In this document: piece after piece, positions 25,689 through 33,652 of the stretch
Numbering within the stretch: position 1 is the first letter of the stretch
Layout of the letters: the number at the start of each line of letters is the position of its first letter
Assembly (NCBI GenBank): GCA_019636215.1
Contig: JAHBXZ010000001.1
Location: forward strand, 319,694-383,693
Length of the DNA stretch: 64,000 bases
From: Planctomycetota bacterium
GTDB lineage: Bacteria; Planctomycetota; UBA8742; UBA2392
Direction of reading: 5' to 3'
Position numbers and translations under genes: made by a program
The notes under the pieces: model-generated
The model's input: only the letters and a program-made list of their open reading frames with translations
What the model was told of the DNA's origin: nothing
The model's database searches: none

Positions 25689-27023
25689 ATGGCCGAGACC
25701 ACTCCCGTGCCTTTTTCCAGCCACCTTGATGAGCTGCGCAAGCGGCTGCTGTATGTGCTGGTTGGCGTGTTCGTGGCGTTCTCGCTGGTGTTTTCTTTGT
25801 GGGCCGACACGATTGTCCGCTACATCCAGGAAATCGCGATCGTCGAGAAAGTCGTCGACGGTGAGACGGTGCGCCAGCAGATCAAGTTTGCCGTGATCAG
25901 CCCGCTGGAAAGCTTCAGCACCACCATGCGTGTCAGCCTGTACGCCGCGCTGGTGTTTGCCTACCCGTGGTCGATGCTGCAGATCTATCTGTTTGTCGCG
26001 CCCGGGCTGTACCGGCAGGAACGCCGGTTCTTCCAGGTGGCGATTCCCAGCATTTTTGTGCTGTTTGCCTGTGGCGCCGCCTTCGGGCGCTACATCCTGC
26101 TGCCGATCAGCATCGGCTTTCTGCTGCAGTTCAACGTGCAGGAGTTCGACGTACAGACCACTTACAGCCTGGCGCAGTTCCTCAGCCTGGTGTTCACGCT
26201 GACGTTCGGCCTGGGCTTTGTGTTTCAGATTCCGCTGCTGGTTGCTCCGTTGATCCGGTTCGGGCTGGTGCCGCCGGATTTCTTCAAACGCTATCGCAAG
26301 TACACGCTGTTTGCCGCCGTCGTGATCGGCGCGGTGATTTCGCCCACCGGCATGGTGTGGGACATGTTCATTGCCGGCGCGCCGGTGTTCTTCCTGGTCG
26401 AAGGCGGCGTGATCATCGGCCGCATCTGGAAAAGAATGGCCCTGAAAGCCGCCGAGAAAGAAGCCATCGCGCGTGCCGAACGCGGCGAGAAAGTGGACCC
26501 AGAGCAGATTGCCGGCGGCCTGTCGATGGACCTGGAACAGCGGCTGAAGGAGTTTTCCGGCGGCGGGGCGCGCAAGTTTGCGCGCGAGCTGATGGCGGGG
26601 TTCCGCCAGGGCGGGCAGGACGTGAAGTCGCTGTTCGACGATGACTACACCGACGCCGACAAGCCGCCGACCGAAGTAAAGCTGAAGCCCCGGCCCGCAA
26701 ACAAGCCCGACACCCCGGCGCAACCGCCGGCGCGTGCCGACCAGGTGTTCACGCCCGCGACACCGGCCGCCGAACCCGCGCCGGCCGAGCCGCCTATGGA
26801 TGCCACCGCGATTGCCGCCGCCGACAAGCCACCGGCCGACAACGGCAACGGCAGGCACGAGGAGTACCCCGACCGCCCGTGGGTGGAAGGTGTGGACGAA
26901 AACCTGGCGCGATACATCGAAGACCGCGTGACCCAGCGCCTGGAGCAGTTCATGGAAAAAGAACTGCGCCCGTGGATGGAGCGCGTGGAACACGAATTGC
27001 GTGAGCGAAAACAGGACAACTGA
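25689..27023 (+). CDS. tatC: Sec-independent translocase TatC with long C-terminal extension
   Basis: A 444-residue protein whose first roughly 250 residues are TatC, the multi-span core of the twin-arginine translocase that binds RR signal peptides. The family start PFSSHLDELRKRLLY is at residues 8-22, and FVAPGLYRQERRFF and the six membrane helices follow to about residue 250. After that comes a cytoplasmic tail of roughly 190 residues rich in Lys, Glu, Pro and Ala, ending in a predicted coiled coil (VTQRLEQFMEKELRPWMER). Typical TatC proteins lack such a tail. The stop overlaps the ATG of the phosphatase gene. No tatA/B is present in the window. Confidence 0.93.
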   Translation: MAETTPVPFSSHLDELRKRLLYVLVGVFVAFSLVFSLWADTIVRYIQEIAIVEKVVDGETVRQQIKFAVISPLESFSTTMRVSLYAALVFAYPWSMLQIYLFVAPGLYRQERRFFQVAIPSIFVLFACGAAFGRYILLPISIGFLLQFNVQEFDVQTTYSLAQFLSLVFTLTFGLGFVFQIPLLVAPLIRFGLVPPDFFKRYRKYTLFAAVVIGAVISPTGMVWDMFIAGAPVFFLVEGGVIIGRIWKRMALKAAEKEAIARAERGEKVDPEQIAGGLSMDLEQRLKEFSGGGARKFARELMAGFRQGGQDVKSLFDDDYTDADKPPTEVKLKPRPANKPDTPAQPPARADQVFTPATPAAEPAPAEPPMDATAIAAADKPPADNGNGRHEEYPDRPWVEGVDENLARYIEDRVTQRLEQFMEKELRPWMERVEHELRERKQDN

Positions 27024-27604
27024 TGGCAAAGCGCAAACCGGGAAGTGGCGTCGCCAAAAAAGACTGGGCCGCAATCAAGCTGCTGGCCTGCGACGTGGAT
27101 GGTGTGCTGACCGACGCCAGTGTTCTGTACGGCCCCGAGGGCGAACTGGCCAAACGCTTTTTCATCCGCGACGGCATGGGCCTGCGGCTGCTGGAGGCCG
27201 CGGGTGTGCGCGTGGCCGTGATCACCAGCGAAGACAGCCCGGTGGTTTCGGCCCGCGTCCAACGGTTGATGCTCAGCGCCTACAGGCCAGGCATGAAGCG
27301 CAAGGGTGATGCCCTGCGCCACATCATGGCCGAGTTCGGCGCCGCGCCCAACGAAACGGCGTTCATCGGTGATGACGTCAACGATGCCGAGGCCCTGGCC
27401 GTGGCCGGCATCGCGATTGCACCCGCCGACGCCAGCGAGTTCGCCATCGACCGCGCCCGATTCGTTACGCAAAAGCCCGGCGGCAACGGCGCCGTGCGCG
27501 AAGTGGCGGACCTGATCCTTGCCGCAAAAGGCGTTGACCCTGCGCGGCTGTGGGCCGAGATTCACGGCGGCAAGGCCGAGAGCCACGACGCCGGCACGGT
27601 GTAA
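27023..27604 (+). CDS. KdsC-like HAD phosphatase
   Basis: A 193-residue HAD-superfamily (subclass III) phosphatase of the KdsC group, whose best-known member dephosphorylates 3-deoxy-D-manno-octulosonate 8-phosphate for LPS synthesis. Motif I is ACDVDGVLTDA (nucleophile Asp and the downstream Asp), motif II is VITSED, and motif IV is IGDDVNDAEAL. Ser in motif II is followed by Glu instead of the usual Gly-Arg seen in KdsC, so substrate may differ. The ATG overlaps the tatC stop by one base. The closing PGGNGAVREVADLIL is typical of KdsC/NeuA-type phosphatases. Confidence 0.88.
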   Translation: MAKRKPGSGVAKKDWAAIKLLACDVDGVLTDASVLYGPEGELAKRFFIRDGMGLRLLEAAGVRVAVITSEDSPVVSARVQRLMLSAYRPGMKRKGDALRHIMAEFGAAPNETAFIGDDVNDAEALAVAGIAIAPADASEFAIDRARFVTQKPGGNGAVREVADLILAAKGVDPARLWAEIHGGKAESHDAGTV

Positions 27605-27610
27605 GGGACC

Positions 27611-27627
27611 GCGGGCCTCCAGCCCGC
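27611..27627. terminator. GC hairpin between convergent genes
   Basis: GCGGGC and GCCCGC pair around CTCCA between the stops of the KdsC-like and PIG-L genes. There is no T-run; it could serve both strands. Confidence 0.4.
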
Positions 27628-27633
27628 AGGCAG

Positions 27634-28500
27634 TTACATCCGCCAGAATCGTTCGATGTAGCCGCCGCGCTTGAGCAACCGGGCGTACGCCAGCGCCAGT
27701 TTCGCGTACTCGCCCTTGCCACCCACAATGCCCGCCACCTGGCTGGCGTGGCACTCGAACACCCGTTGGGCAAACCGCGCGGCATCGGGCCCAAAAGCCC
27801 TCGTGACCGGCCGCGACCGCCGCTTGCGCCCCTGGCGCGACGACACAGCCTGCGCCGCAAAGCCCGCCAGCATTCGCTGCCGGTCCGGCCCGGACAGGGC
27901 CGCGGCCATTGGCGCAGCGCGAAACGACTCGCCCAGTTCAGCCAGCCACGCGGCCTTGAACGGCCCAAGACCCAGCGCGTGCAGCCGCAGCGCCACGGCA
28001 CGCTGCACCCAGGCATAGGGGCGATCCTCGTAGAACCACAGGTCCACATCGCGCAGGCCGCAGGCGGCGTTGTGCGTCAGCCGGTGGTCCACATGCTCGC
28101 CCACGCCCAGCGGCGCGTAGACTCTGCGCGGGCGGGCCGCGTCCACAATCCGGCGCACCAGGGCCGTGGTGCGGCGCTGGTCGGCGGCCTCGCGGCGGTC
28201 GCGGGCAAAGCAGATACCGGCAAGATCGCGGTACGCGGCACTGCGAAACGGGGCGTCCAGCAGCCCGCCGTGCAGGACGCTGGCGCCCATCAGGCGGCAG
28301 GCGGCTTCGTCTTCGGCGCGGCGAAGGGGGTAGTCACGGCGCTTGAACGGCCCGGCGTCGCGAGGCCCGGCGTGGGTGAACAACGACACCACCAGCACGC
28401 GCCGGCCACGCGCAACGTGGTCACGGACCGTCGCAGCCATGGAAAGGGCTACGTCATCCAGGTGGGGTGACAGGCACAGCACATCAAACCGGCGGCTCAA
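27634..28500 (-). CDS. PIG-L/LmbE-family deacetylase
   Basis: A 288-residue PIG-L (LmbE-like) zinc-dependent N-deacetylase, a family acting on N-acetylglucosamine-containing lipids, mycothiol or bacillithiol precursors. The first zinc motif is LCLSPHLDDVAL near residue 10 and the second is GEHVDHRLTH, with His ligands. The TTG at 28500 is chosen because family homology starts at once after it and because it overlaps the upstream stop (TTGA); the longer frame would overlap that gene by about 70 bases. The following C-terminal region is Arg-rich and divergent. The substrate is unknown. Confidence 0.85.
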   Translation of the reverse strand: MSRRFDVLCLSPHLDDVALSMAATVRDHVARGRRVLVVSLFTHAGPRDAGPFKRRDYPLRRAEDEAACRLMGASVLHGGLLDAPFRSAAYRDLAGICFARDRREAADQRRTTALVRRIVDAARPRRVYAPLGVGEHVDHRLTHNAACGLRDVDLWFYEDRPYAWVQRAVALRLHALGLGPFKAAWLAELGESFRAAPMAAALSGPDRQRMLAGFAAQAVSSRQGRKRRSRPVTRAFGPDAARFAQRVFECHASQVAGIVGGKGEYAKLALAYARLLKRGGYIERFWRM

Positions 28501-29312
28501 GCGTCTTCCACCAGCGCGCCGCAGGGCCCAAACCCAAGGGTAACCACCAGCGTGCGGCCGGGGCCGCACAGCCCGGCCTTGCGCGCGGCCAGGGCGGCAA
28601 GCTCGGCGTCGTTCAGCACGCGTACCAGTTGGGGGGCTTTGCCCGCGATCTCCGAGGCACGCGCCACAATGCGCGGCACAAGCTGGCGGTCGCCCTTCCA
28701 GCCCGCGTAGGTGCAGCCGCCGGGCACAAGTTCGTCATCAATGGAAACAGGCATGGCCATCAGCACCCGTGCGGCATCGGTGGCCAGCCCGCGTGCCAGC
28801 GCGCCGGCGGCGAACTCCACGGCGGCTGCCCCGGCCTCGCGGGCCTCGGTTGCTGTCAGGCGGCCTTCCTCGGTGATGATCGGCAGCTTTGTGATGTCGC
28901 GTGCCAGCGCCGTGACCAGGCTGTGGCCCGGGCCGCGCCGGCAGACCTTCACGGCCGTCTGGCCGATATCGATGACAACTTCGTCGTCTTCGCCGGCAGT
29001 GCCGGGCCCGAATCCCGCGCCGGGCAGAATGCGGGCAAAACCGGCCTCATGCATGAAGCCGCCCAGCCCGGTGATGCCGCCGGCCAGCACCAGGTGGTCA
29101 AAGCGCCCGCCCAGCTTTTGCATCTCGGGCAGCGCAGCGCGCAGCTTGGCGGAAAAGCTTGCGGCAATGGACGGGTCGGGTTCGCCGGCGGTGCGGCGCT
29201 GGTCAAGCGCCCAGGCCCCGACATGCTGCCAGAACTTGCCCTGTTCAAAGGGCATGTCCCACAGCGCGACAGGCCGGATACCTTTGGGGCGATAACGGAC
29301 AATCGAAGTCAT
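28497..29312 (-). CDS. ROK/ASKHA-like protein of unknown substrate
   Basis: A 271-residue protein with sugar-kinase/actin-fold features. VVIDIGQTAVKV in its middle resembles the phosphate-1 loop of ROK kinases (DIGGTxxKx), and VLNDAELAALAA followed by VVTLGFGPCGALV resembles the ROK NDA and phosphate-2 regions. It has about 100 residues ahead of the first loop and almost nothing after the second, unlike standard ROK kinases, so the fold may be rearranged or degenerate. ATG 29312 is the first start giving a normal-looking N-terminus. It overlaps the PIG-L gene by four bases, so the two are translationally coupled. Confidence 0.6.
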   Translation of the reverse strand: MTSIVRYRPKGIRPVALWDMPFEQGKFWQHVGAWALDQRRTAGEPDPSIAASFSAKLRAALPEMQKLGGRFDHLVLAGGITGLGGFMHEAGFARILPGAGFGPGTAGEDDEVVIDIGQTAVKVCRRGPGHSLVTALARDITKLPIITEEGRLTATEAREAGAAAVEFAAGALARGLATDAARVLMAMPVSIDDELVPGGCTYAGWKGDRQLVPRIVARASEIAGKAPQLVRVLNDAELAALAARKAGLCGPGRTLVVTLGFGPCGALVEDA

Positions 29313-29512
29313 GCGATAGAGCCTACCAAATCCCGCGACAATGGCGCCTGCCTGTTTGCGCAACAGGCCCGTGCAATCCTTGCAACTGGCTTGGCCAAGC
29401 CTTCACGCAACACCACGGTGTGCTGCGCCGGTGATTATCGGACGGGCCGTGACAGACGAAAGACGGAAATGTGTTGAACCTGTACCTTGGTCCGGCGTTA
29501 TGCTTGGTACCG

Positions 29513-29890
29513 ATGCTGAAGCTGGCCAACATTCTTGTGGCGTTGTTCCTGGCCATGGCGCCGGGGATGAATGCCGTGCGCCTGATGCACGCCTTGAAGG
29601 CCTGCGACATCGGCGCGCTGGCTGCCCTGCACGAGGATCACGAGCACAGCCACGAGCAAGAACCCTGCGACGACACGCCGCCGCAGGATTGCCCTCACTT
29701 TCACAGCGCGCACCAGGGCGCGCCGGTCATGTCCGTCACGCCTTGCCCTGGCGTCACTCTGCCCGGGCCGCCGATTGGCCCGGCACCGCTGATTGCCGGG
29801 GTGCCCGCCCACCGGCTGGCGCACCTTGCGCTTGAGTCCCGCCCGCCACCCGGGCCGCCACGGGTCGGCTGTGTCCAGTTGCTGATCTAG
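29513..29890 (+). CDS. Small exported His/Cys/Pro-rich protein at the head of the metal-efflux cluster
   Basis: A 125-residue protein with an N-terminal hydrophobic segment (LKLANILVALFLAMAPG) that could be a signal peptide or anchor. It is followed by an acidic His-rich stretch (HEDHEHSHEQEPCDD) and by Cys and His residues in a Pro-rich C-terminal half. The composition suggests periplasmic metal binding. It immediately precedes the YHS lipoprotein of the efflux cluster on the same strand. A GTG at 29471 would add 14 residues; the start is uncertain. No named family is recognised. Confidence 0.6.
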   Translation: MLKLANILVALFLAMAPGMNAVRLMHALKACDIGALAALHEDHEHSHEQEPCDDTPPQDCPHFHSAHQGAPVMSVTPCPGVTLPGPPIGPAPLIAGVPAHRLAHLALESRPPPGPPRVGCVQLLI

Positions 29891-29959
29891 TTCGGCTTCG
29901 TGAAACGCTGCCGCATCGCGGCGGCGCTTGCTGTTTTTTCACGATCACGGAGCCCGTAC

Positions 29960-30628
29960 ATGAAAACCCTGCTTCTACTCCTGCTGACGGCGCTGCTGCT
30001 TTCGGCATGCGGGTCACAGTTGGTGCCAACCAACAACGGCCACAGCCACAGCCGCGCCCATAACTATGCCAAGTCTGACGGCGGCGCCGGCGACAATGCC
30101 CATGCCGGCCACGCCAACGATGGCCCCGCCGCGCCCGATGAAGGCGGCCATGGCGGCCACACCAAGATCACCTTCAACTGGGATGATCTGAAGCCCCCGG
30201 TGCCGGCCGGCGATCCGGTCGACCTGAAGAACGAACTCGATCCCGTCACCCGCAAGCCGGTCACCGAGCCCGGCAAGGTCACGGTTCTGTACAAGGGCTA
30301 TCGCGTTCACTTTGCATCCGAGGCCACCCGCGAACGCTTCAACAAAAAGTCGTTGAAGTACCTGAACACGCTTTCGCTGGAACCACAGGTGGACGGCAGC
30401 GTGAAGCTGGTGGATGCGAGCAACTGGGTTGATTGCGTCACCGAAACCTGCCCTCTGATGGAAGGCAGCGAAGTCGACCCGCACGGCACGGTGTACCTGC
30501 TGCACCGCGGGTTCAAGATCTTCTTCTGCTGCTGGACGGGCTGCGGCGACGGCTTCATGCAGGAGCCCGCAAAGTACTACGACTGGTACGGGCTGGTTGA
30601 GAAAGACGGCAGGCTGCAGCTCAAGTAA
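29960..30628 (+). CDS. His-rich lipoprotein with two YHS-like domains
   Basis: A 222-residue lipoprotein: ATG 29960 with GGAG upstream, signal MKTLLLLLLTALLLSAC with lipobox LSAC, then a His-rich segment (about residues 25-75). Two YHS-like modules follow: DPVTRKPVTEPGKVTVLYKG with FASEATRERFNKK, and CPLMEGSEVDPHG with FKIFFCCWTGCGDGFMQEP. YHS domains bind metals in heavy-metal ATPases and related proteins. The second module has extra Cys (FCCWTGC). Its position between a His-rich protein and TolC/RND efflux genes suggests a periplasmic copper or similar metal chaperone; the metal is inferred. Confidence 0.78.
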   Translation: MKTLLLLLLTALLLSACGSQLVPTNNGHSHSRAHNYAKSDGGAGDNAHAGHANDGPAAPDEGGHGGHTKITFNWDDLKPPVPAGDPVDLKNELDPVTRKPVTEPGKVTVLYKGYRVHFASEATRERFNKKSLKYLNTLSLEPQVDGSVKLVDASNWVDCVTETCPLMEGSEVDPHGTVYLLHRGFKIFFCCWTGCGDGFMQEPAKYYDWYGLVEKDGRLQLK

Positions 30629-30656
30629 GGAAGGACTGACCACCAGCATTGGTGCC

Positions 30657-30735
30657 GGGCATAGGGCATGGAGCCTCGGGCATGGCAAACGATTCTGCAA
30701 CCGCCTGTCGCAGTCTTTTCCCGAGCCCCATGCCC
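30657..30735. repeat. GGGCATA heptamers within a stem-loop inside the efflux cluster
   Basis: GGGCATA, GGGCATG, GAGCCTC and GGGCATG follow in 7-bp register (30657-30684). The sequence at 30664-30680 is nearly complementary to CCCGAGCCCCATGCCC at 30720-30735, so the RNA between the lipoprotein and the TolC gene can form a long hairpin. Confidence 0.7.
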
Positions 30736-30776
30736 TGTGACTTGACGAGAGCCTCTGTGCTGTTGGTGAGCAGCTC

Positions 30777-32150
30777 ATGACGAGGAAGACATTGCGAACG
30801 ACCGCGACAATCCTGCTGTGCGCGCTGGTCCTGGCCGGGTGCCAGGGCTATGACCCGCAGCCGCTGGACGACGCGGCCCACGCGGCCCAGTGGTCGGCGC
30901 GCGACCCGCGCTCGGGCGAAGTCGCGGCCTATGCCCGCGCGCTTGCGCAGGCGGGCATGCCGGTGGGCAGGTTCGACCTTGCCGACGGCGTGCAGTTGCC
31001 CGAAGCCGAAGTGATTGCCCTGTTCTTCAACCCTGATCTGCGCCGTGTGCGCGCCGATGCGGCCGTGGCCCTGGCCGGCGCGCAGCAGGCCGGGCGCTGG
31101 GAAGACCCGGAACTTGGAATCGACGCCGCGTACATCCTGGGCAGCGTGGACAAGCCCTGGGTGCTGGGCGGCATGTTGAAATTCACGTTGCCACTCAGCG
31201 GCCGTCACGGCGTTGAAGAAGACAAGGCCTGGGCCGAGCACCGCGTTACCCTGTCGCGCGTCGTGCAGGCGGAATGGAACACGCTGGTTGCCCTGCGCGA
31301 GCACTGGATAGAGGCCGGGGCGCTGGCCGAGGAACTGCGGCTGACGGGCCTGCTGATCGCCGCGCTGGAGTCACTGAACGACCGGGCGGGCAAGCTGGTG
31401 CAGGCCGGGGCGCTGCCCCGGCTGGATGCCCGGCTGATAGAGCTTGAGCTGGCCTCGCGCCGCCTGGAGGTGTTCGGGATGGAAACGCGGGTTCAGGCAG
31501 CGCGGCTGCAACTGCGCGAAATCATGGGCCTTCACCCGTCGGCGCCGCTGGAATTGCGGGTTGCGCTGCCGGACCTGCGCGCGCCGGACAATCCCGCGGA
31601 ACTGCTGGCACGGCGCAACCCGGCCGTGCGTGTGGCACGGGCTGAATACGCCGTCAGCGAGCAGGTGTTGCGGCTGGAAATCCGCAAGCAGTACCCGGAC
31701 CTTGTGATCGGCGGCGGCTATGAAAACGAGGACGGCCAGTCGCGCATCACGCTGGGCCTGGGCTTTCCGCTGCCGATCATCAACCTGAACCGTGAGGGTA
31801 TCGCCCGCGCCCGTGCTTCACGCGTCGCGATGCGCGAGGCCTTCCACGCGCAGGTTGAAGCGGCCGGGCACGCGCTGGCCCGGGCCACGCTGGTGGCGGC
31901 GCGATCGCGCGAACAGGCGGCGCTGGTGAACCGGATCCTTGTGCCGCTGGCGGATTCCAACGCCGCCGATGCCGCGGCCATGGCCGAACTGGGCGAGTTC
32001 GACGCCCTGCGCCAGCTTGAAGTATTGACCCGTCAACACGAAGCAAGGCTTGCCCTGCTGCGGGCCGAGGCCGCGCGCCGCCAGGCCGATGCCGCCCTGA
32101 TTGCCGCCGTGGGGCCCGACTGGCGCGAACCCCCCAAGGAGGACGAGTAA
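30777..32150 (+). CDS. TolC-family outer-membrane efflux lipoprotein (CusC-like)
   Basis: A 457-residue outer-membrane factor of the TolC family. The lipoprotein signal MTRKTLRTTATILLCALVLAGC carries the lipobox. Long amphipathic helices with the internal two-fold repeat of outer-membrane efflux proteins follow, including EADARAQLAR-like coiled segments. The strand phrase YPDLVIGGGYENEDGQSRITLGLGFPLPI is the usual signature of heavy-metal TolC partners. It would form the outer channel of a tripartite pump with the next two genes. The stop TAA shares its last A with the following ATG. Confidence 0.88.
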   Translation: MTRKTLRTTATILLCALVLAGCQGYDPQPLDDAAHAAQWSARDPRSGEVAAYARALAQAGMPVGRFDLADGVQLPEAEVIALFFNPDLRRVRADAAVALAGAQQAGRWEDPELGIDAAYILGSVDKPWVLGGMLKFTLPLSGRHGVEEDKAWAEHRVTLSRVVQAEWNTLVALREHWIEAGALAEELRLTGLLIAALESLNDRAGKLVQAGALPRLDARLIELELASRRLEVFGMETRVQAARLQLREIMGLHPSAPLELRVALPDLRAPDNPAELLARRNPAVRVARAEYAVSEQVLRLEIRKQYPDLVIGGGYENEDGQSRITLGLGFPLPIINLNREGIARARASRVAMREAFHAQVEAAGHALARATLVAARSREQAALVNRILVPLADSNAADAAAMAELGEFDALRQLEVLTRQHEARLALLRAEAARRQADAALIAAVGPDWREPPKEDE

Positions 32151-33652
32151 TGCGAATCCGGCTATGCCTCCTTTCCCTGCTGCTGCTGGCTGCCTGCCGG
32201 CAGGATGCCCCGGCGCCCGCGGGCGGGTCGATGCCGCAGCCCGCCAGGGTCACCAACCGCATCGATATCCCGCCGACGGTGGTGCAGAACCTGGGCATCA
32301 CGTTTGCGCGCGTGGAACGCAGGCACGTCAGCCGCACATTGCGCCTGCCGGGCGCCTTTGAAAGCCCGCCCCAGGCCGTGCGCGCGTATGCGGCGCCGGT
32401 GGGCGGGCGCGTGACGCTGCTGGTCAGCCAGTACCAGCGTGTGACGGCAGGCCAGCCGCTGTACCGCCTGGATTCGCCCGAGATGCGCCGGCTGCTGCAT
32501 GAGATCGCCGACGCCGACGCCGAGGCAACCCAGCGCCACGCCGATGTCGCGCTGGCCCGCAGCGAGCTTGACGCCGCCACCCGTGTGCTGGCCACCTGGC
32601 CCGCGCGCCTTGGCGCCGTCGAGGCCGCGATTGAGGCATCGCAGGAACACTCACAGAACCTGCAGGCCGCGCTGGAGCTCTGGTCGGCCCGCGTGACGCA
32701 ACTGGAAGACCTCGAGAAAGCCGGCGGAGGCCGGGCATCGGAACTTGCCGAGGCACGCTCGCGCCGGGCCGATGCCGAGGCCGCTGTCAGCAACGAACGG
32801 GAGACCCGCGCCGGTTTCAACGCCGACCTCGCGGCGCTGAAGGCCGGGCTGGAGGCCGATCGCGCGCGCATGCCCGGGCTGAACACAGGGCTCGAGAAAG
32901 CCCGCGCCGGCGCCAAGGCCGCCGACATGCACGCCCAGATGGTGCGGCATGAGGCCGCGTCCACGCTGGGGCTGGGGCGCGAAGAACTCGCCGGCGACGC
33001 CTGGCAGAAGCTGGATCAATTCACGCAGGTCGCCCTGGCCGACGGTGTGGTCAGCACGCTGCACGCGACCGAGGGCGAGGTGCTTGCGGCCGGCGGGCCG
33101 GTGCTGCGCACGCTGGACGACAAGCAGGTGCGCTTTCGCGCCCGCGCGCTGCAGGCGGACCTGGGACTGCTGTCGGATGACCTGGATGTCGCTATCGTGC
33201 CGCCTTCCGGCGGGCCGCTGGCGCTGGCAGGGGCTCTGGCCGGCAAACTGACAATCGCGCCGGAATCGGATGCTGACAGCCGCACCGTTGACGTGATTGT
33301 CCATGTCAGCGGCAAGGCCGACTGGGCCCGGCCGGGCGTGACGGCCGAGGCCGAAGTCGTCTACGACAAGACAGAAGAAGCGCGGCTGGCCATCCCGCTG
33401 GCCTGCGTGATGCAGGACGGCCTGGACAAAATCTTCTTCCGTCGCGACCCCGCAGACTCGGCCAAAGTGATCCGGGTGGCGGCCAGCATCGGCATCAGCG
33501 ACGGGCGCTGGGTGGTGATCAACACAGGCGCCATTGAGGGTGACGAGATTGTGCTGCATGGCGCCTATGAACTGAAGCTGACGGGCGCGGGCAAGGCCAG
33601 CGGCAAGGGGCACTTCCATGCCGATGGCACCTGGCACGAGGGCGACCACTAG
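32150..33652 (+). CDS. RND periplasmic adaptor lipoprotein (CusB/HlyD-like)
   Basis: A 500-residue membrane-fusion protein linking an inner-membrane RND pump to TolC. It starts with a lipoprotein signal (RIRLCLLSLLLLAACR). A beta-barrel/lipoyl segment (VTLLVSQYQRVTAGQPLYRLDSPEM) is interrupted by an unusually long coiled-coil hairpin rich in Ala, Glu and Arg (about residues 120-285). The second lipoyl half (GVVSTLHATEGEVLAAGGPVL) and a C-terminal barrel (VDVIVHVSGKADWARPGVTAEAEV) follow. It lacks the N-terminal Met triad expected of CusB, so the metal is unclear. A one-base overlap joins it to the RND gene. Confidence 0.9.
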   Translation: MRIRLCLLSLLLLAACRQDAPAPAGGSMPQPARVTNRIDIPPTVVQNLGITFARVERRHVSRTLRLPGAFESPPQAVRAYAAPVGGRVTLLVSQYQRVTAGQPLYRLDSPEMRRLLHEIADADAEATQRHADVALARSELDAATRVLATWPARLGAVEAAIEASQEHSQNLQAALELWSARVTQLEDLEKAGGGRASELAEARSRRADAEAAVSNERETRAGFNADLAALKAGLEADRARMPGLNTGLEKARAGAKAADMHAQMVRHEAASTLGLGREELAGDAWQKLDQFTQVALADGVVSTLHATEGEVLAAGGPVLRTLDDKQVRFRARALQADLGLLSDDLDVAIVPPSGGPLALAGALAGKLTIAPESDADSRTVDVIVHVSGKADWARPGVTAEAEVVYDKTEEARLAIPLACVMQDGLDKIFFRRDPADSAKVIRVAASIGISDGRWVVINTGAIEGDEIVLHGAYELKLTGAGKASGKGHFHADGTWHEGDH

